Made by a program: the position numbers and the translations under genes. Under the pieces are notes generated by a model, which was not told where the DNA came from, searched no databases, and worked only from the letters and a program-made list of their open reading frames with translations. Shown here one piece after another: positions 43,386 through 56,299 of a stretch of 64,000 bases of DNA. Every line of letters begins with the position of its first letter. Positions within the stretch are counted from its first letter, which is position 1. Source of the DNA: Triticum aestivum (taxonomy: Eukaryota > Streptophyta > Magnoliopsida > Poales > Poaceae). Where the stretch lies: assembly GCF_018294505.1 (NCBI RefSeq), contig NC_057807.1:142528461-142592460 (forward strand), written 5' to 3'.

Positions 43386-45098
43386 TGATAATCCCCAAGT
43401 GTAGGGAATCATCGTAGCAATTCCCAAAGGTGGAAGTGATAAGTATGGGAGTGTCGAACCCACAAGGAGCTAAAGGTAAGATCAATATTCTCTCAAGTCC
43501 CATCTGCCGCTGATACGACTCTACGTACCGAACGTTGCTTCCAACTAGAAATGAGAAATAAAACTATGTTGTGGGTATGAAGAGGATAACTTTGCATGAT
43601 ATCGGAGAGCTAAAATACAAAAGTAGGTGCTGTTATCATAAAGTTATATATATTACTAAATATTATAGATAGCGAGTGTGGAATAATGATGGGTCGGTGT
43701 GCGGAAAAATCCTAGGCAATTGTTACCAAGATCGGTAATCACTATTGCAATTTTATATGAGGGAGAGGCATAAGCTAACATACTTCTCTTCTTGGATCAT
43801 ATGCACTTATGATTGGAACTCTAGCAAGCATCCGCAACTACTAAAGATGATTAAGGTAAAACCCAACCATAGCATTAACATATCAAGTCCCCATCATCCC
43901 ATACGCAACAATCCCCTTACTCGGGTTTATGCTTCTGTCACTCAAGCAACCCACTATAAGCGAATCATGAATGTATTGCAACACCCTACAGCGGGAATCC
44001 CTCACGTTTTGGTGACACGGAAGGCACAATAGGACAGCACCAAAATAAAACATACAACTCATACCAATCTAGATCATCAATCAACCCAAAGACAAAGGAT
44101 ATCTACTCAAAACATCATAGGATGGCAACACATCATTGGAGCATAATATGTGGCATAAAGCACCATGTTCAAGTAGGGATTACAGCGGGGTGCGGGAGAG
44201 TGGACCGCGTAAAAGAGATGAGGATGGTGATGATGATGGTGATGTTGATGAAGACAATCACCGCAATGATGATTCCCATCCTGATGGCACTCCGGCGCCA
44301 CCGAGAGAGAGAGGAGGAGAGGTTCTCCCCTTGTGCTTCCTCCTCCATGGCCTCCCCTGGATGGGGAGAGGTTCCCCCTCTGGTCCTTGGCCTTCATGGC
44401 AATGGTGGCCCCTCCGAGATTCTTTCCCATGGCCTCCGATGCTGATGGCCCCCTCCGGCAGGGTGCCAGAAGAGGGCCTAGATTGATTTCTCGTGGCTAC
44501 AGAGGCTTGCGGCGGCAGAACTTCCCGTCTAGGTTATTTTCTGGAGGTTTGGGTATTTATAGGAGAGATTGGCATTGAGAACAAGTCAGGGGCCCCATGG
44601 AGAGTCCATGAGGCACAGGGGCGCGCCCTAGTGGGGGCGCCCTCCACCCTCATGGGGCCCACGGGACTCCCCTCCCATAACTCTTTGTTCCAATATTTTT
44701 TATATTTTCCAGAAAAAATCTCCGTTTATTTTCAGCGCATTCCGAGAATTTTTATTTCTGCACAAAAACAACACCACGGTAGTTCTGCTAAAAACAGTGT
44801 CAGTCTGAGTTAGTTCTAATCAAATCATACCAAAATCATATAAAACTATTGTAAACATGGCATGAATACTTCATAAATTATAGATACGTTGGAGACGTAT
44901 CAGCATCCCCAAGCTTAATTCCTGCTCGTCCTCGAGTAGGTAAATGGTAAAAGGAATAATTTATGAAGTGTGAATGCTAGCAAGTGCTTAAGTTTGATCA
45001 ATGATAGTCTCAATCACTTTTTCTAGCATTATTATATATCATAACAGTAGCTCAACTCATAAAACTTCTCATGGTCAAGTAACAAGCTATTCACAAGG
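43386..45098 (-). mobile_element. Fragment of a minus-strand LTR element: 3' LTR plus about 0.2 kb interior
   Basis: The 3' LTR (43386-44902) starts on minus with TGATACGTCTCCAACGTATC and ends ATCCCCAAGTG... at 43386 (tgataatccccaag on plus). It is the same LTR type as the solo copy at 14768-16277. A TATA box is at 44554-44561. The interior 44903 to about 45098 matches the start of the interior at 57921-58110, including the gcatccccaagcttaattcc polypurine region. It breaks off where LARD-like sequence begins. Left flank is GCACT (43381-43385) with no partner. Confidence 0.8.
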
Positions 45099-46144
45099 TT
45101 ACCGAATATGAAGGACGTTGTCGGATAAAATCCACAAAGGATCTGGTGGTCCACAAGGGATCTGATGTGAGCAACGGTACTCAACCAGAAGAAGAAAGAA
45201 TGCAAGGAGGTCAGATTATAGAAGCAACTGACTAATTCAGAGTTCAAAATGCAAAGGAATTATGATTCCCAAGTCAAGGGATCAGAAGCAAATGCTCTGA
45301 TCAAGAGTGGATAAGTTGAATAGACTTAGGGCACAAACGATGGCAATCTGATTGGCCGAGAACCAGCTCATGTTCAGGAAGACGTTTGAGCTGGAATGAT
45401 AATTTATAAGGACCAACTGATGATTGTGACTACTCACAAATATATAAAATCGAAAGACTCAAAATGATAGTGAGAAAGGATGTCAATGGATACAGATAGG
45501 GCATATGGAATTAACCAGAGTGTAGGCATGTAAGACCTTCTAGAGCAATAGGCGACATAGGTCCTTGGAAGCTCGGATTGTATTACAAAGTATCTTATGA
45601 AGCACAAGAATAACTGGGGATGAATGGATACTCGATAAGAGAGAGTAATTATCCATAGGGATATTCATGCGGCAAGGAACTACAGGGCAGTAAGCATAAA
45701 CAATTCTCGGAGCATTGAAGAATATTTCAGGACATCTTGTAATAAAAAGAGCAACTGGGGATGAAGGTATGAACGACAACATAGGTAGTTACGCATAAGG
45801 ATTTATTGGTGGTAGGGATTGTAACGGCGAAGGGCAGAAGGGTCTCGGTAAAACATCGGAGAGTATCTTGAGAATATTCTGCTGCGCCAAGCAATCATCT
45901 GGAGTGAGGGGCTCTCCGGGAGAAAGTATTTACGAGAACCTAGAGTTAGAGTTAACAAAAACCATTTAACCCGAATAAAAGAGAGATCGGAGTCCCAGAG
46001 TATAGTCGAGGAGTAAAAGATCCTAATACCACCCAATGGCGACGTGGGCCCGTAAGCCACACAGCCATGTTAGTAAATTAGTTTTTCAAAGACTAGACTC
46101 AACTTCGGCCAAGGAGTTAGAAAGGGGGATCCTACAGGAAGTCG
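45099..46144 (-). other. Non-coding interior of the second LARD-type element
   Basis: Purine-rich on plus, like 32091-34606, with words such as gggagaaag and ctctccggg. No protein is recognised. It adjoins the primer site at 46145-46156 and is cut at about 45098. Confidence 0.55.
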
Positions 46145-46156
46145 GCTCTGATACCA
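46145..46156 (-). promoter_or_regulatory. Primer-binding site, tRNA-iMet type, of the second LARD-type element
   Basis: Read on minus as TGGTATCAGAGC, three bases after the LTR end at 46160. Confidence 0.85.
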
Positions 46157-49100
46157 AGTTGTGACGCCCCCGATTCGATTGTACACTAATCATACACGCA
46201 AATGTGTACGATCAAGATCAGGGACTCACGGGAAGATATCACAACACAACTCTAGACACAAATAAAATAATACAAGCTTTACATTACAAGCCAGGGGCCT
46301 CGAGATCTTGAATACATAGCTCGATACACAAGAGTCAGCGGAAGCAACAATATCTGAGTACAGACATGAGTTAAACAAGGATGCCTTAAGAAGGCTAGCA
46401 CAAAAGCAACACGATCGAAGAGGCAAGGCCTCCTGCCTGGGACCTCCTAACTACTCCTGGTCGTCGACGATCTCCACGTAGTAGCATCCATCGGCGGTGG
46501 CATCTGGCTCCAGGGATCCACCATCTGGTTGCATCAACCGGAAAGAAGAAAGAAGGGGGGAAAGGGGTAGCAAAGCAACCGTGAGTACTCATCCAAAGTA
46601 CTTGCAAGCATCAGATCTATACCAAATACGCATTGGTATCAAATGAAAGGTTTGTATCTGTGGACTGAACTACAGAATGCCAGAATAGAGGGGGAAAGCC
46701 TAGCCTATCGAAGACTAGCATCTTCACGCAGCTCCGAGCATCTTGCAGCATGTAGAAGAGTAAAGAATAGCAGTTTAATTAACAAGCATGTTGTCACAAC
46801 AACGCCCAGAGATCCTTCCTTGACTCCCTGCGAGAAAGCAATCTTGGAGCCACATATCCATCACATATCAAGTATCCATTTCTAGTTGTATAAGATCAGG
46901 ACACAAGTCTGAACGTCCATTATCGTGGACACGGTATTCGAATATATATCTTTTCTGCAGGGGTGCACCACGTTACCCAACACGGTCGATCACTCTGGCC
47001 GGACACACCTTTCTGGGGTCAATGCCCGGCCTCGGAAGATCAACACGTCGCAGCCCTACCTGGGCTCAGCAGAGAGGTCCCCACAGGTCTACATCCTAAG
47101 CACTCTGGGGTCTTGGGCCCATTGCCTGCAGCACTCCGGGTCGTTGTGAACAGGGTGAATACCAGCACCGCCTCGGATGGCCAGCACGATCCGACCGTGC
47201 CGCACTGCTGAACTGGACGTATGACAAAGCTTCGGCTGATACTGCGACGTCGAGTCCCATATCTATTCTCGCGTGGTGGTTAGTGTGTAAAGGCCAGAGG
47301 CCAACTCAGAACAAATACCCAAACCTGTTAGTGCATTGGGGGCTCGCGGAAACGAGTAGAGACTCACGATAAGGTCACCCCGTCGCCCTGTCTCATGGAC
47401 TTACGGCGCGGGCCCAGACTACCCGGCTGTGCCACGTGGAAAACTCGCGGGTGCTCAACGGGCCCGCCCGACTTTCACATCAACTCACGGGTACCCCTCA
47501 GGGCCGACCCGACTTCCATAATGGTCTCAAGTAAAGTCAAGGTAACCGTGTGTCCAAACATCAAGGGGAAAACCCAAGGAATCACCCCCGGTAGATTCCA
47601 CTCAATGTAATCATCAAGGTGAACGCAAGAGGAACCACCCTCGAGGTTCACACTTGAGGTGTTGAACGACAAAGCCGTATCAGGAATGGTGAAATAGGAA
47701 ATCACCCTCGATGACCACGACCGAATAGCTACACTACAGAATTATCATCAAGAGTGCGTTATGAGGGATCACCCTCGGCACTCGATAGTAGCTCTGCGGA
47801 GTCGAGCAACTAAAGGGGCATGATGTGATGTTAGGTGTTGGGCTCTGGTCATCGATCATGTTGATCGAGTCATCGAAGATGAAGCAAGGGCAACAAGGTC
47901 AAGGTGGGGTCACCGATGGATCACTAACCAACCTAAACTAAGCAGTTTAGGATAAGCAGGTAAGGTACTATGAGCACGTTACAAAAGCAGGCTATGCATC
48001 AGAATAGGAGCAATCAATAACAGTAGCAAAATCTAATGCAAGCATGAGAGTATATAATGGGTGATATCGGGATGATCAAAGGGGGGGCTTGCCTGGTTGC
48101 TCAGGCGATAAGGAGGGGGTCGTCATCGAAGCAGTTGATCATCGGGGCATCAGCAGCAGTCTCGGGGTCTACCAGAGAGAAGAGGGGGAAGAAACAGTCA
48201 ATACACGCAAACATATGCACAACATGATCATAAGCGGGGCTAGAGGTGTTCTAACGCAGTGTTAGGCGATACAGGTGAAGGGGAAAACAACCGGGAAAGT
48301 TTTCCCGGTTCTAGACGTCTGTCGAACAGATGAACCGAAGGGAACAGTTTGCAGGTTCGCTATGCTAGAGACGTGCGGCAGACAAACGGACCGCGTATCC
48401 GGATTCGGAAATTCTGAGCAACTTCCATGTAGAAAACTTTTTCATCCGAGCTACGGTTTATTTCTATTAATTTTCAAAGTTTTATTAATAATCTGAAATT
48501 AATTTTAATACGAAAATAAATGCTAAAATGCTAGGCGCACCCAGCACAGTGTACACAAGAGTGTACCCAGTGGCTGACAGGTGGGCCAGGGGGACCCAGT
48601 TGACCAGTCAACGTTTGACTCGTCAACAGGGGTGGGCCCCCCTATCATACACACACATAACTAATTATTGATTAGGTTGTTAATTAGCAGGTAAAGTTAA
48701 TTAAGCGAACTCTAATTAAGTTAATTAATTATTAATTATAAATTTTTAAATCTTATTTTTTGAAGTGGGTGGCTGGGCCACTGTTAGTGGCCTACTCGGG
48801 CCTAACGGGGCAGGTTTACTGGGCGCGTGGGCGTGGGTGCCCGTGCACCCGCACGAGGGGCAACGGAGGGTGCCGGCAGAGGCCGTGGCCTCGGCGAGGC
48901 GCTGGCCAGGGTGGCCGTCGGCCGGCAGGGCGCGGCGCGGCGGAGGCCACGCGGCCCCAGGCGGGCGCACACACGGGTGAGGCGCGGCCCAGGCGTGTGC
49001 CGCGAGGCGCAGGGAGAGCGGACGAGCGTCGTGCGGGGCCGCAGTGGAGCAGCAGCAATGGCAAACGACGAGCAGGGCGACGGCGGGGCTGTCGGGCGAG

Positions 49101-49177
49101 ACGGACGGCGCTGAGGCCATCACGGGCGGATGGTGCGAGCAGCTCAAGGCTGGTGAGTGAGCCCGCGGGGGGGGGTA

Positions 49178-50730
49178 TGATACGTCTCCAACGTATCTAT
49201 AATTTTTGACTATTCCATGCTATTATGTTACCCCTTTTGGATGTTTATGGGCTTTATTTTACACATTTATGTCATTTTTGTGACTAACCTACTAACCGGA
49301 GGCCCAGCCCGTATTGCTGTTTTTTTTTGCCTATTTCAGTATTTCGAAGAAAAGGAATATCAAACGGAGTCCAAATGGAATGAAACCTTCGGGAGCGTGA
49401 TTTTTGGAACGAACGTGATCCAGAGGACTTGGAGTGCAAGTCAAGAAGCAGTCGAAACTTCCACGAGATAGGAGCCCCCCCCCCTATAGGGCGCGCCCCC
49501 TTGTCTCGTGGGCCCCTCGGGAGTCCACCAACGTATTTCTTCCTCCTATATAAGCCTACGTACCCCGAAAACATCCAGGGAGCAACCAAAACACAATTTC
49601 CACCGCCGTAACCTTCTGTATCCGCGAGATCCCATCTTGGAGCCTTCACCGGCGCTCCGCCAGAGGGGGAATCGACCATGGAGGGCTTGTACATCGACAT
49701 CCTTGCCCCTCCAATGAGTTGTGAGTAGTTTACCACGGACCTAGATGGCTTCTTCTCTCTTTTTGGATCTCAATACAATGTTCTCCCCCTCTCTTGTGGA
49801 GATCTATTCGATGTAAACTCTTTTTTGGTGTGTTTATCGAGATCCGATGAATTGTGGGTTTATGATAAAGTTTATCTATGAATAATATTTGAATCTTCTC
49901 TGAATTCTTTTATGTATGATTGAGTTATCTTTGCAAGTCTCTTCGAATTATCGGTTTGGTTTGGCCTACTAGACTGATCTTTCTTGCCATGGGAGAAGTG
50001 CTTAGCTTTGGGTTCAATCTTGTGGTGTCCTTACGCAGTGACAGAAAGGGTTGCAAGGCACGTATTGTAATGTTGCCATCGAGGATAACAAGATGGGGTT
50101 TATATCATATTGCTTGAGTTTATCCCTCTACATCATGTCATCTTGCTTAATGTGTTACTCTGTTCTTATGAACTTAATACTGTAGATGCAGGCAGGAGTC
50201 GGTTGATGTGTGGAGTAATAGTAGTAGATGCAGGCAGGAGTCGGTCTACTTGTCACGAACGTGATGCCTATATACATGGTCATGCCTAGATAATCTCATA
50301 ATTATTCGCTTTTCTATCAATTGCTCGACAGTAATTTGTTCACCCACCGTAATACTTATGCTATCTTGAGAGAAGCCACTAGTGAAACCTATGGCCCCTG
50401 AGTCTATCTCTTGTCATATTTGCTTCCAATCTACTTTTATTTGCATCTTTACTTTTTGCATCTATATTATAAAATACCAAAAATATATTTATCTTATCAT
50501 ACTATCTTTATTAGATCTCACTTTCGCAAGTGGCCATGAAGGGATTGACAACCCCTTTATTGCGTTGGTTGTGAGTTCTTTCTTTGTTTGAGTAGGTGCG
50601 TGGGACTTTTGAGGAGCCTCCTACTGGATTGATACCTTGGTTCTTAAAAACTGAGGGAAATACTTACGCTACTATTGCTGCATCGCCCTTTCCTCTTCAA
50701 GGAAAACCAACACAAGCTCAAGACTTAGCA
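49178..50730 (+). repeat. 5' LTR, 1553 bp
   Basis: Starts TGATACGTCTCCAACGTATC and ends in AAGACTTAGCA. GC-rich inverted repeat at about 49467-49518 (cacgagata...tgtctcgtg), TATA box tatataag at 49547-49554, so transcription probably starts about 30 bases further on. Confidence 0.95.
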
Positions 50731-50741
50731 AGAAGGATTTC

Positions 50742-50759
50742 TGGCGCCGTTGCCGGGGA
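50742..50759 (+). promoter_or_regulatory. Primer-binding site, tRNA-Asp
   Basis: tggcgccgttgccgggga is complementary to the 3' end of plant tRNA-Asp(GTC). It lies 11 bases after the LTR. Confidence 0.9.
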
Positions 50760-50963
50760 GGTCTTCGCTCAAGTCAAGGCATACCAAGTACCCATCACAA
50801 ACCCATCTCCCTCGCATTTACATTATTTGCCATTTGCCTCTCGTTTTCCTCTCCCCCACTTCACCCTTGCCGTTTTATTTGCCCTCTCTTTCCCAATCTC
50901 CTCCTCTCTCTTTTGCTTGCCTTTTTCTGTTTGCTCGTGTGTTACATCGTTTACCTTGTCGTC

Positions 50964-51446
50964 ATGGCTAGCTCAGTTTTTATCCCTTCGTCTCCCAACT
51001 TTGAAGTTCTCCACTTCAAACAAAGACAAGGTGAAAACTTAAAAGATGCTTGGTTTAGGATGTTAGAATCTTATCGTAGTTGTGCCCTAGAAGGAGATTT
51101 CAAGATTTTAATCCGCAATTTTTACATTGGGTTAACCTTACCCCACAAACAACTCCTTGATGTTGCCGCAGAAGGGGAATTTATTGAAACTGGTCCTAGT
51201 TCCGCTTATGAAATTTTAGAGGGGATAGTAGCAGTACTTCCCCGACAAGAAAGATCATCTTTATCTCTTGAAGGAACCTAAATTTTAGAGAAACTTCTTG
51301 AATTGCAAAAACTTGTTGAACCTTTTAAGAATATTGTTGCAAGTATCAACCGCATGAATAATTTGATCACACTTTACTATAAGCGGTTGGATGCCTTAGA
51401 TCTTAGGATCTCTGAGCATGAAGGGAAATTCAAAGAGCCTCCCTGA
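50964..51446 (+). pseudogene. gag-like ORF with one stop
   Basis: From ATG 50964 (an in-frame ATG also exists at 50913, preceded by a hydrophobic stretch) the frame reads FEVLHFKQRQGENLKDAWFR, RNFYIGLTLPHKQLLDVAAE, as in Gypsy gag capsid regions. It stops at TAA 51279-51281. The same frame continues as KLLELQKLVEPFKNIVASIN and YYKRLDALDLRISEHEGKFK to a stop near 51446, which predicts a coiled coil. One nonsense codon therefore separates a capsid-like part and a coiled-coil part. The product may have been used in cis or supplied by another element. Confidence 0.65.
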
Positions 51447-51514
51447 CTTGAGCATAACCCCATTAAAAAGATGAGTGCCAAAGATGGCACTACTTAGATC
51501 TATCTTCGCTTTTA

Positions 51515-51567
51515 TGCCTAGCTAGGGGCGTTAAACAATAGCGCTAGTTGGGAGGCAACCCAATTTT
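51515..51567 (+). repeat. Conserved non-coding palindrome block after the ORF
   Basis: Contains cctagctagg (perfect palindrome), gttaaac, then ttgggaggcaacccaa (hairpin, stem ttggg/cccaa). The same block in reverse lies at 60861-60918 in the element at 56300-63558, also just after its ORF. Confidence 0.7.
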
Positions 51568-54293
51568 CTTTATGTTTTTTGTTTTTGTTCCTGTTTAGTA
51601 ATAAATATTGCATCTACCTTCTGTTTAGATGTGTTTTTATCTTTTAATTAGTGTTTGTGCCAAGTAGAACCTATAGGATAACCTATGATGATAGTTGATT
51701 TGATTCTGCTGAAAAACAGAAACTTTGCACACACGAATTCAGTTTTGTTAAATCACAGAAACGTGCTTTTGTGTTGATTCTTTTTGCTGCTGATAAATAA
51801 CCAAATTGTACAGGACCTCCTATTTTCTTAGGATTTTTAGAGTTCCATAAGTCTGCGTTAGTTACAGATTGCTACAGACTGTTCTGTTTTTGACAGATTC
51901 TGTTTTTCATGTGTTGTTTGCTTATTTTGATGCATCTATGGCTAGTAAAATAGTTTATAAACTATAGAGAAGTTGGAATACAGTAGGTTTAACACCAAAA
52001 TAAATAAAGAATGAGTTCATTACAGTACCTTATGTGGTGGTTTTGTTTTCTTTCACTAACGGAGCTTATAAGATTTCCTGTTGAGTTTTGTGTTCTGAAG
52101 TTTTCAAGTTTTGGGTAAAGATTTTATGGACTATGGAATAAGGAGTGGCAAGAGCCTAAGATTGTGGATGCCCAAGGCACCCCAAGATATTCAAGTATAG
52201 CCAAAAGCCTAAGCTTGGGGATGCCCCGGGAAGGCATCCCCTCTTTCGTCTTCGTTCATTGGTAACTTTACTTGGAGCTATATTTTTATTCGCCACATGA
52301 TATGTGTTTTGCTATTAGTATTTGCTTTTTAGTTTACCACAATCATCCTTGCTGTACACACCTTTTGGGAGAAGCCTACTTGATTAGAATTTGCTAGAGT
52401 ACTCTTTGTGCTTCACTTATATCTTTTGAGCTTGATAGTTTTTGCTCTAGTTCTTCACTTATATCTTTTAGAGCATGGTGGTGTCTTAATTTTGAAGAAA
52501 TTGCTAGTCTCTTATTCTTCACTTACATCTTTTTGAGAGTCTTTTAGAACAACATGGTATTTTCTATGGTTATAAAGTTGGTCCTAGAATGATGAGCATC
52601 CAAGTTGGGTATAATAAAAACTATCATAGAAAAAGAATTGGATGCTATGATCAATATGATGCTTGATAATTGTTTTGAGATATCGAGGTAGTGATATTAG
52701 AGTCATGCTAGTTGAGGTGATTATGAAAAATACCTGTGTTAAGGGTTGTGATCCCCGTAGCATGCACGTATGGTGAACCGCTTTGTGATGAAGTTAGAGC
52801 ACAATTTTATTTATTGATTGTCTTCCTTATGAGTGGCGGTCGGGGACGAGCGATGGTCTTTTCCTACCAATCTATCCCCCTAGGAGCATGCGCGTAGTGA
52901 TTTGGTTTTTGATGACTTCTAGATTTCTGCAACAAGTATATGAGTTCTTTTGACTAATGTTGAGTCCATGGATTATACGCACCTCACCCTTCCACTATTG
53001 CTAGCCTCTCTTGTTCCACGCAACTTTCACCGGTACCATACACCCACCATATACCTTCCTCAAAACAGCCACCATACCTACCTATCATGGCATTTCCATA
53101 GCCATTCCGAGATATATTGACATGCAACTTTCCACCGCTCCATTCATACGACACGCATTACTTTTGTCATATTTCTCTTTGCATGATCATGTAGTTGACA
53201 TCGTATTTATGGCAGGGCCACCTTCATAATTTTCATACATGTCGCTCTTGATTCATTGCATATCCCGGTACATCGCCGGAGGCATTCATATAGAGTCATA
53301 TCTTGTTCTAGCTTTGAGCTATAATTCTTGAGCTGTAAATCCATAAAAGTGTGATGATCTTCATTATTAGAGCATTGTCCGAGTGAGGAAAGGATGATGA
53401 AGACTATGATTCCCCCACAAGTCGGGATGAGACTTCGGACTTTACAAAAAGAAAAAAAAGAAAGAAAAAAAGAGAAAGGACAAAAAAGAGAAGGCCAAAG
53501 AAAAAAAAAGGAAAAAAAGAGAAAGAAAAAGAAAAAATGAGAGAAAAAGAGAGAAGGGACAATGCTACTATCTCTTTTTCCACACTTGTGCTTCAAAGTA
53601 GCACCATGATCTTCATGATAGAGAGTCTCCTATGTTGTCACTTTCATATACTAGTGGGAATTTTTCATTATAGAACTTGGATTGTATATTCCAATGATGG
53701 GCTTCCTCAAAATGCCCTAGGTCTTCGTGAGCAAGCAAGTTGGATTCACACCCACTTTGTTTCTTGTTGAGCTTTCATATATTTATAGCTCTAGTGCATC
53801 CGTTGCATGGCAATCCCTACTCACTCACATTGATATCTATTAATGGGCATCTCCATAGCCCGTTGATACGCCTAGTTGATGTGAGACTATCTTCTCCTTT
53901 TTGTCTTCTCCACAACCACCATTCTATTCCACATATAGTGCTATGTCCATGGCTCACGCTCATGTATTGCGCGAAAGTTGCAAGAGTTTGAGATTATTAA
54001 AGTATGAAACAATTGCTTGGCTTGTCATTGGGTTGTGTATGATTAAATACTTTGTGTGATGAAGATAGAGAAACATCCAGACTATATGATTTTGTAGGGA
54101 TAACTTTCTTTGGCCATGTTATTTTGAGAAGACATGATTACTTTGATTGGTATACTTTCATTTGGATCTGAACATTCATGCCACAATAAAGAAAATTACA
54201 TTGAGAATTATGCTAGGTAGCATTCCACATCAAAAATTTCTTTTTTATCATTTACCTACTCGAGGACGAGCAGGAATTAAGCTTGGGGATGCA
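51568..54293 (+). other. Non-coding 3' interior with a purine tract
   Basis: No coding sequence recognised. The block at about 52130-52345 matches, in reverse, 60095-60340. A purine-only-like A/G tract runs about 53444-53560. The end (54252-54293: cgaggacgagcaggaattaa, then gcttggggatgca) is the polypurine region and matches 44903-44945 and 57921-57962 in reverse. Confidence 0.7.
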
Positions 54294-55856
54294 TGATACG
54301 TCTCCAACGTATCTATAATTTTTGATTGTTCCATGCTATTATATTACCTTTGGATGTTTATGGGCTTTATTTTACATATTTATATCATTTTTGGGACTAA
54401 CCTACTAACCGGAGGCCCAGCCTGTATTGCTGTTTTTTTTGCCTATTTCAGTATTTCGAAGAAAAGGAATATCAAACGGAGTCCAAACGGAATGAAACCT
54501 TCGAGAGCGTGATTTTTGGAACGAACGTGATCTAGAGGACTTGGAGTGCAAGTCAAGAAGCAGTCGAAGCTTCCACGAGATAGGAGGGTGCCCCCCCTAT
54601 AGGGCGCGCCCCCTGTCTCGTGGGCCCCTCGGGCATCCACCGACGTACCTCTTCCTCCTATATAAGCCTACGTACCCCGAAAACATCCAGGGAGCAACCG
54701 AAACACAATTTCCACCGCCATAACCTTCTGTATCCGCGAGATCCCATCTTGGAGCCTTCACCGGTGCTCCGCCGGAGGGGGAATCGACCACAGAGGGCTT
54801 CTACATCAACATCCTTGCCCCTCCGATGAGTTGTGAGTAGTTTACCACAGACCTAGAGGTCCATAGTTATTAGCTAGATGGCTTCTTCTCTCTTTTTGGA
54901 TCTCAATACAATGTTCTCCCCCTCTCTTGTGGAGATCTATTCGATGTAAACTCTTTTTGCGGTGTGTTTGTCGAGATCCGATGAATTGTGGGTTTATGAT
55001 CAAGTTTATCTATGAATAATATTTGAATCTTCTCTGAATTCTTTTATGTATGATTGAGTTATCTTTGCAAGTCTCTTCGAATTATCAGTTTGGTTTGGCC
55101 TACTAGATTGTTCTTTCTTGCCATGGGAAAAGTGCTTAGCTTTGGGTTCAATCTTGCGGTGTCCTTACCCAGTGACAGAAAGGGTTGCAAGGCACGTGTT
55201 GTATTGTAGCCATCGAGGATAACAAGATGGGGTTTATATCATATTGCTTGAGTTTATCCCTCTACATCATGTCATCTTGCTTAATGCGTTACTCTATTCT
55301 TATGAACTTAATACTCAAGATGCAGTCAGGAGTCGGTCGATGTGTGGAGTAATAGTAGTAGATGCAGGCAGGAGTCGGTCTACTTGTCACGGACGTGATG
55401 CCTATATACATGATCATGCCTAGATAATCTATTCGCTTTTCTATCAATTGCTCGACAGTAATTTGTTCACCCACCGTAATACTTATGCTATCTTGAGAGA
55501 AGTCACTAGTTAAACCTATGGCCCCTGGGTCTATATCTTATCATATTTGCTTCCAATCTACTTTTATTTGCATCTTTACTTTTTGCATCTATATTATAAA
55601 ATACCAAAAATATATTTATCTTATCATACTATCTTTATTAGATCTCACTTTCGCAAGTGGCCATGAAGGGATTGAGAACCCCTTTATTGCGTTGGTTCAA
55701 GTTCTTTGTTTGTTTGTGTAGGTGCGTGGGACTTTTGAGGAGCCTCCTACTGGATTGATACCTTGGTTCTCAAACACTGAGGGAAATGCTTACGCTACTA
55801 TTGCTGCATCACCCTTTCCTATTCTAGGAAAACCAATGCAAGCTCAGGACGTAGCA
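54294..55856 (+). repeat. 3' LTR, 1563 bp
   Basis: Same features as the 5' LTR: terminal GATACGTCTCCAACGTATC palindrome, GC-rich inverted repeat at about 54578-54632, TATA box at 54659-54666, end GACGTAGCA at 55856. Confidence 0.95.
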
Positions 55857-56299
55857 GGGTAGTCGACCAGGGGCGCGGTACGAGCATGGCGCTTACGCCA
55901 GCGAAGCGAGCGGAGTGGTCGGGCGGATGCCGTCTGCAGTGGCCAGAGCGGCGACAGAGGGAAGGGAGAAGGCAGTAGCTCACAGTGGGGGCACAAGGAG
56001 GCCCTTCGGTGGCTTAGTAGCTGCAGGGTGTTGGCCCGAGTCGAAGGAGAGCACCGGCAAACATAGTGGAAGAAGATGGCAGCGTTCTCGCGGTGCAGGG
56101 GGTCGGAGCTCGAGCCGGTCGGTGTAGCGGTGTAGGGCTCGGTCCAATCCACGTAGACGAAGCAGGGGTGGCTAGCGTGTCTTATGGTGAGGTCTTAACC
56201 AGCGGGGACGGCGGTAGCCACACGAACAGAGGAGACCATGGCGATGACAGCGGTGGAGGCACTCGGGAGGCGGAGATCTGGACGAGGGGGAGATAGGAG

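Larger units (their letters stand above)
49178..55856 (+). mobile_element. Complete non-autonomous Gypsy-type element, 6.68 kb, GGGTA target repeat
   Basis: Both LTRs are complete (49178-50730 and 54294-55856), with TG...CA ends and identical target repeats GGGTA (49173-49177 and 55857-55861). A tRNA-Asp primer site follows the first LTR and a polypurine tract (gcttggggatg) precedes the second. The 3.56-kb interior contains only a gag-like ORF with one stop; protease, RT and integrase are absent. The two LTRs look very similar along their whole length, which suggests a fairly recent insertion. Confidence 0.95.

Noticed and set aside
47395..47705. Overlapping 71- and 76-codon frames in the LARD-like LTR
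   Set aside because: No motif on either strand, and the sequence lies within an LTR with many short alternating frames.
48760..49209. 149-codon plus frame, GC-rich
   Set aside because: It lies in the second LARD LTR and runs into the inserted LTR at 49178. Overlapping frames on both strands are equally open.
50742..50759. tRNA-Asp-like sequence as a tRNA gene
   Set aside because: Only the 18 bases complementary to the tRNA 3' end are present next to an LTR; no tRNA cloverleaf surrounds them.
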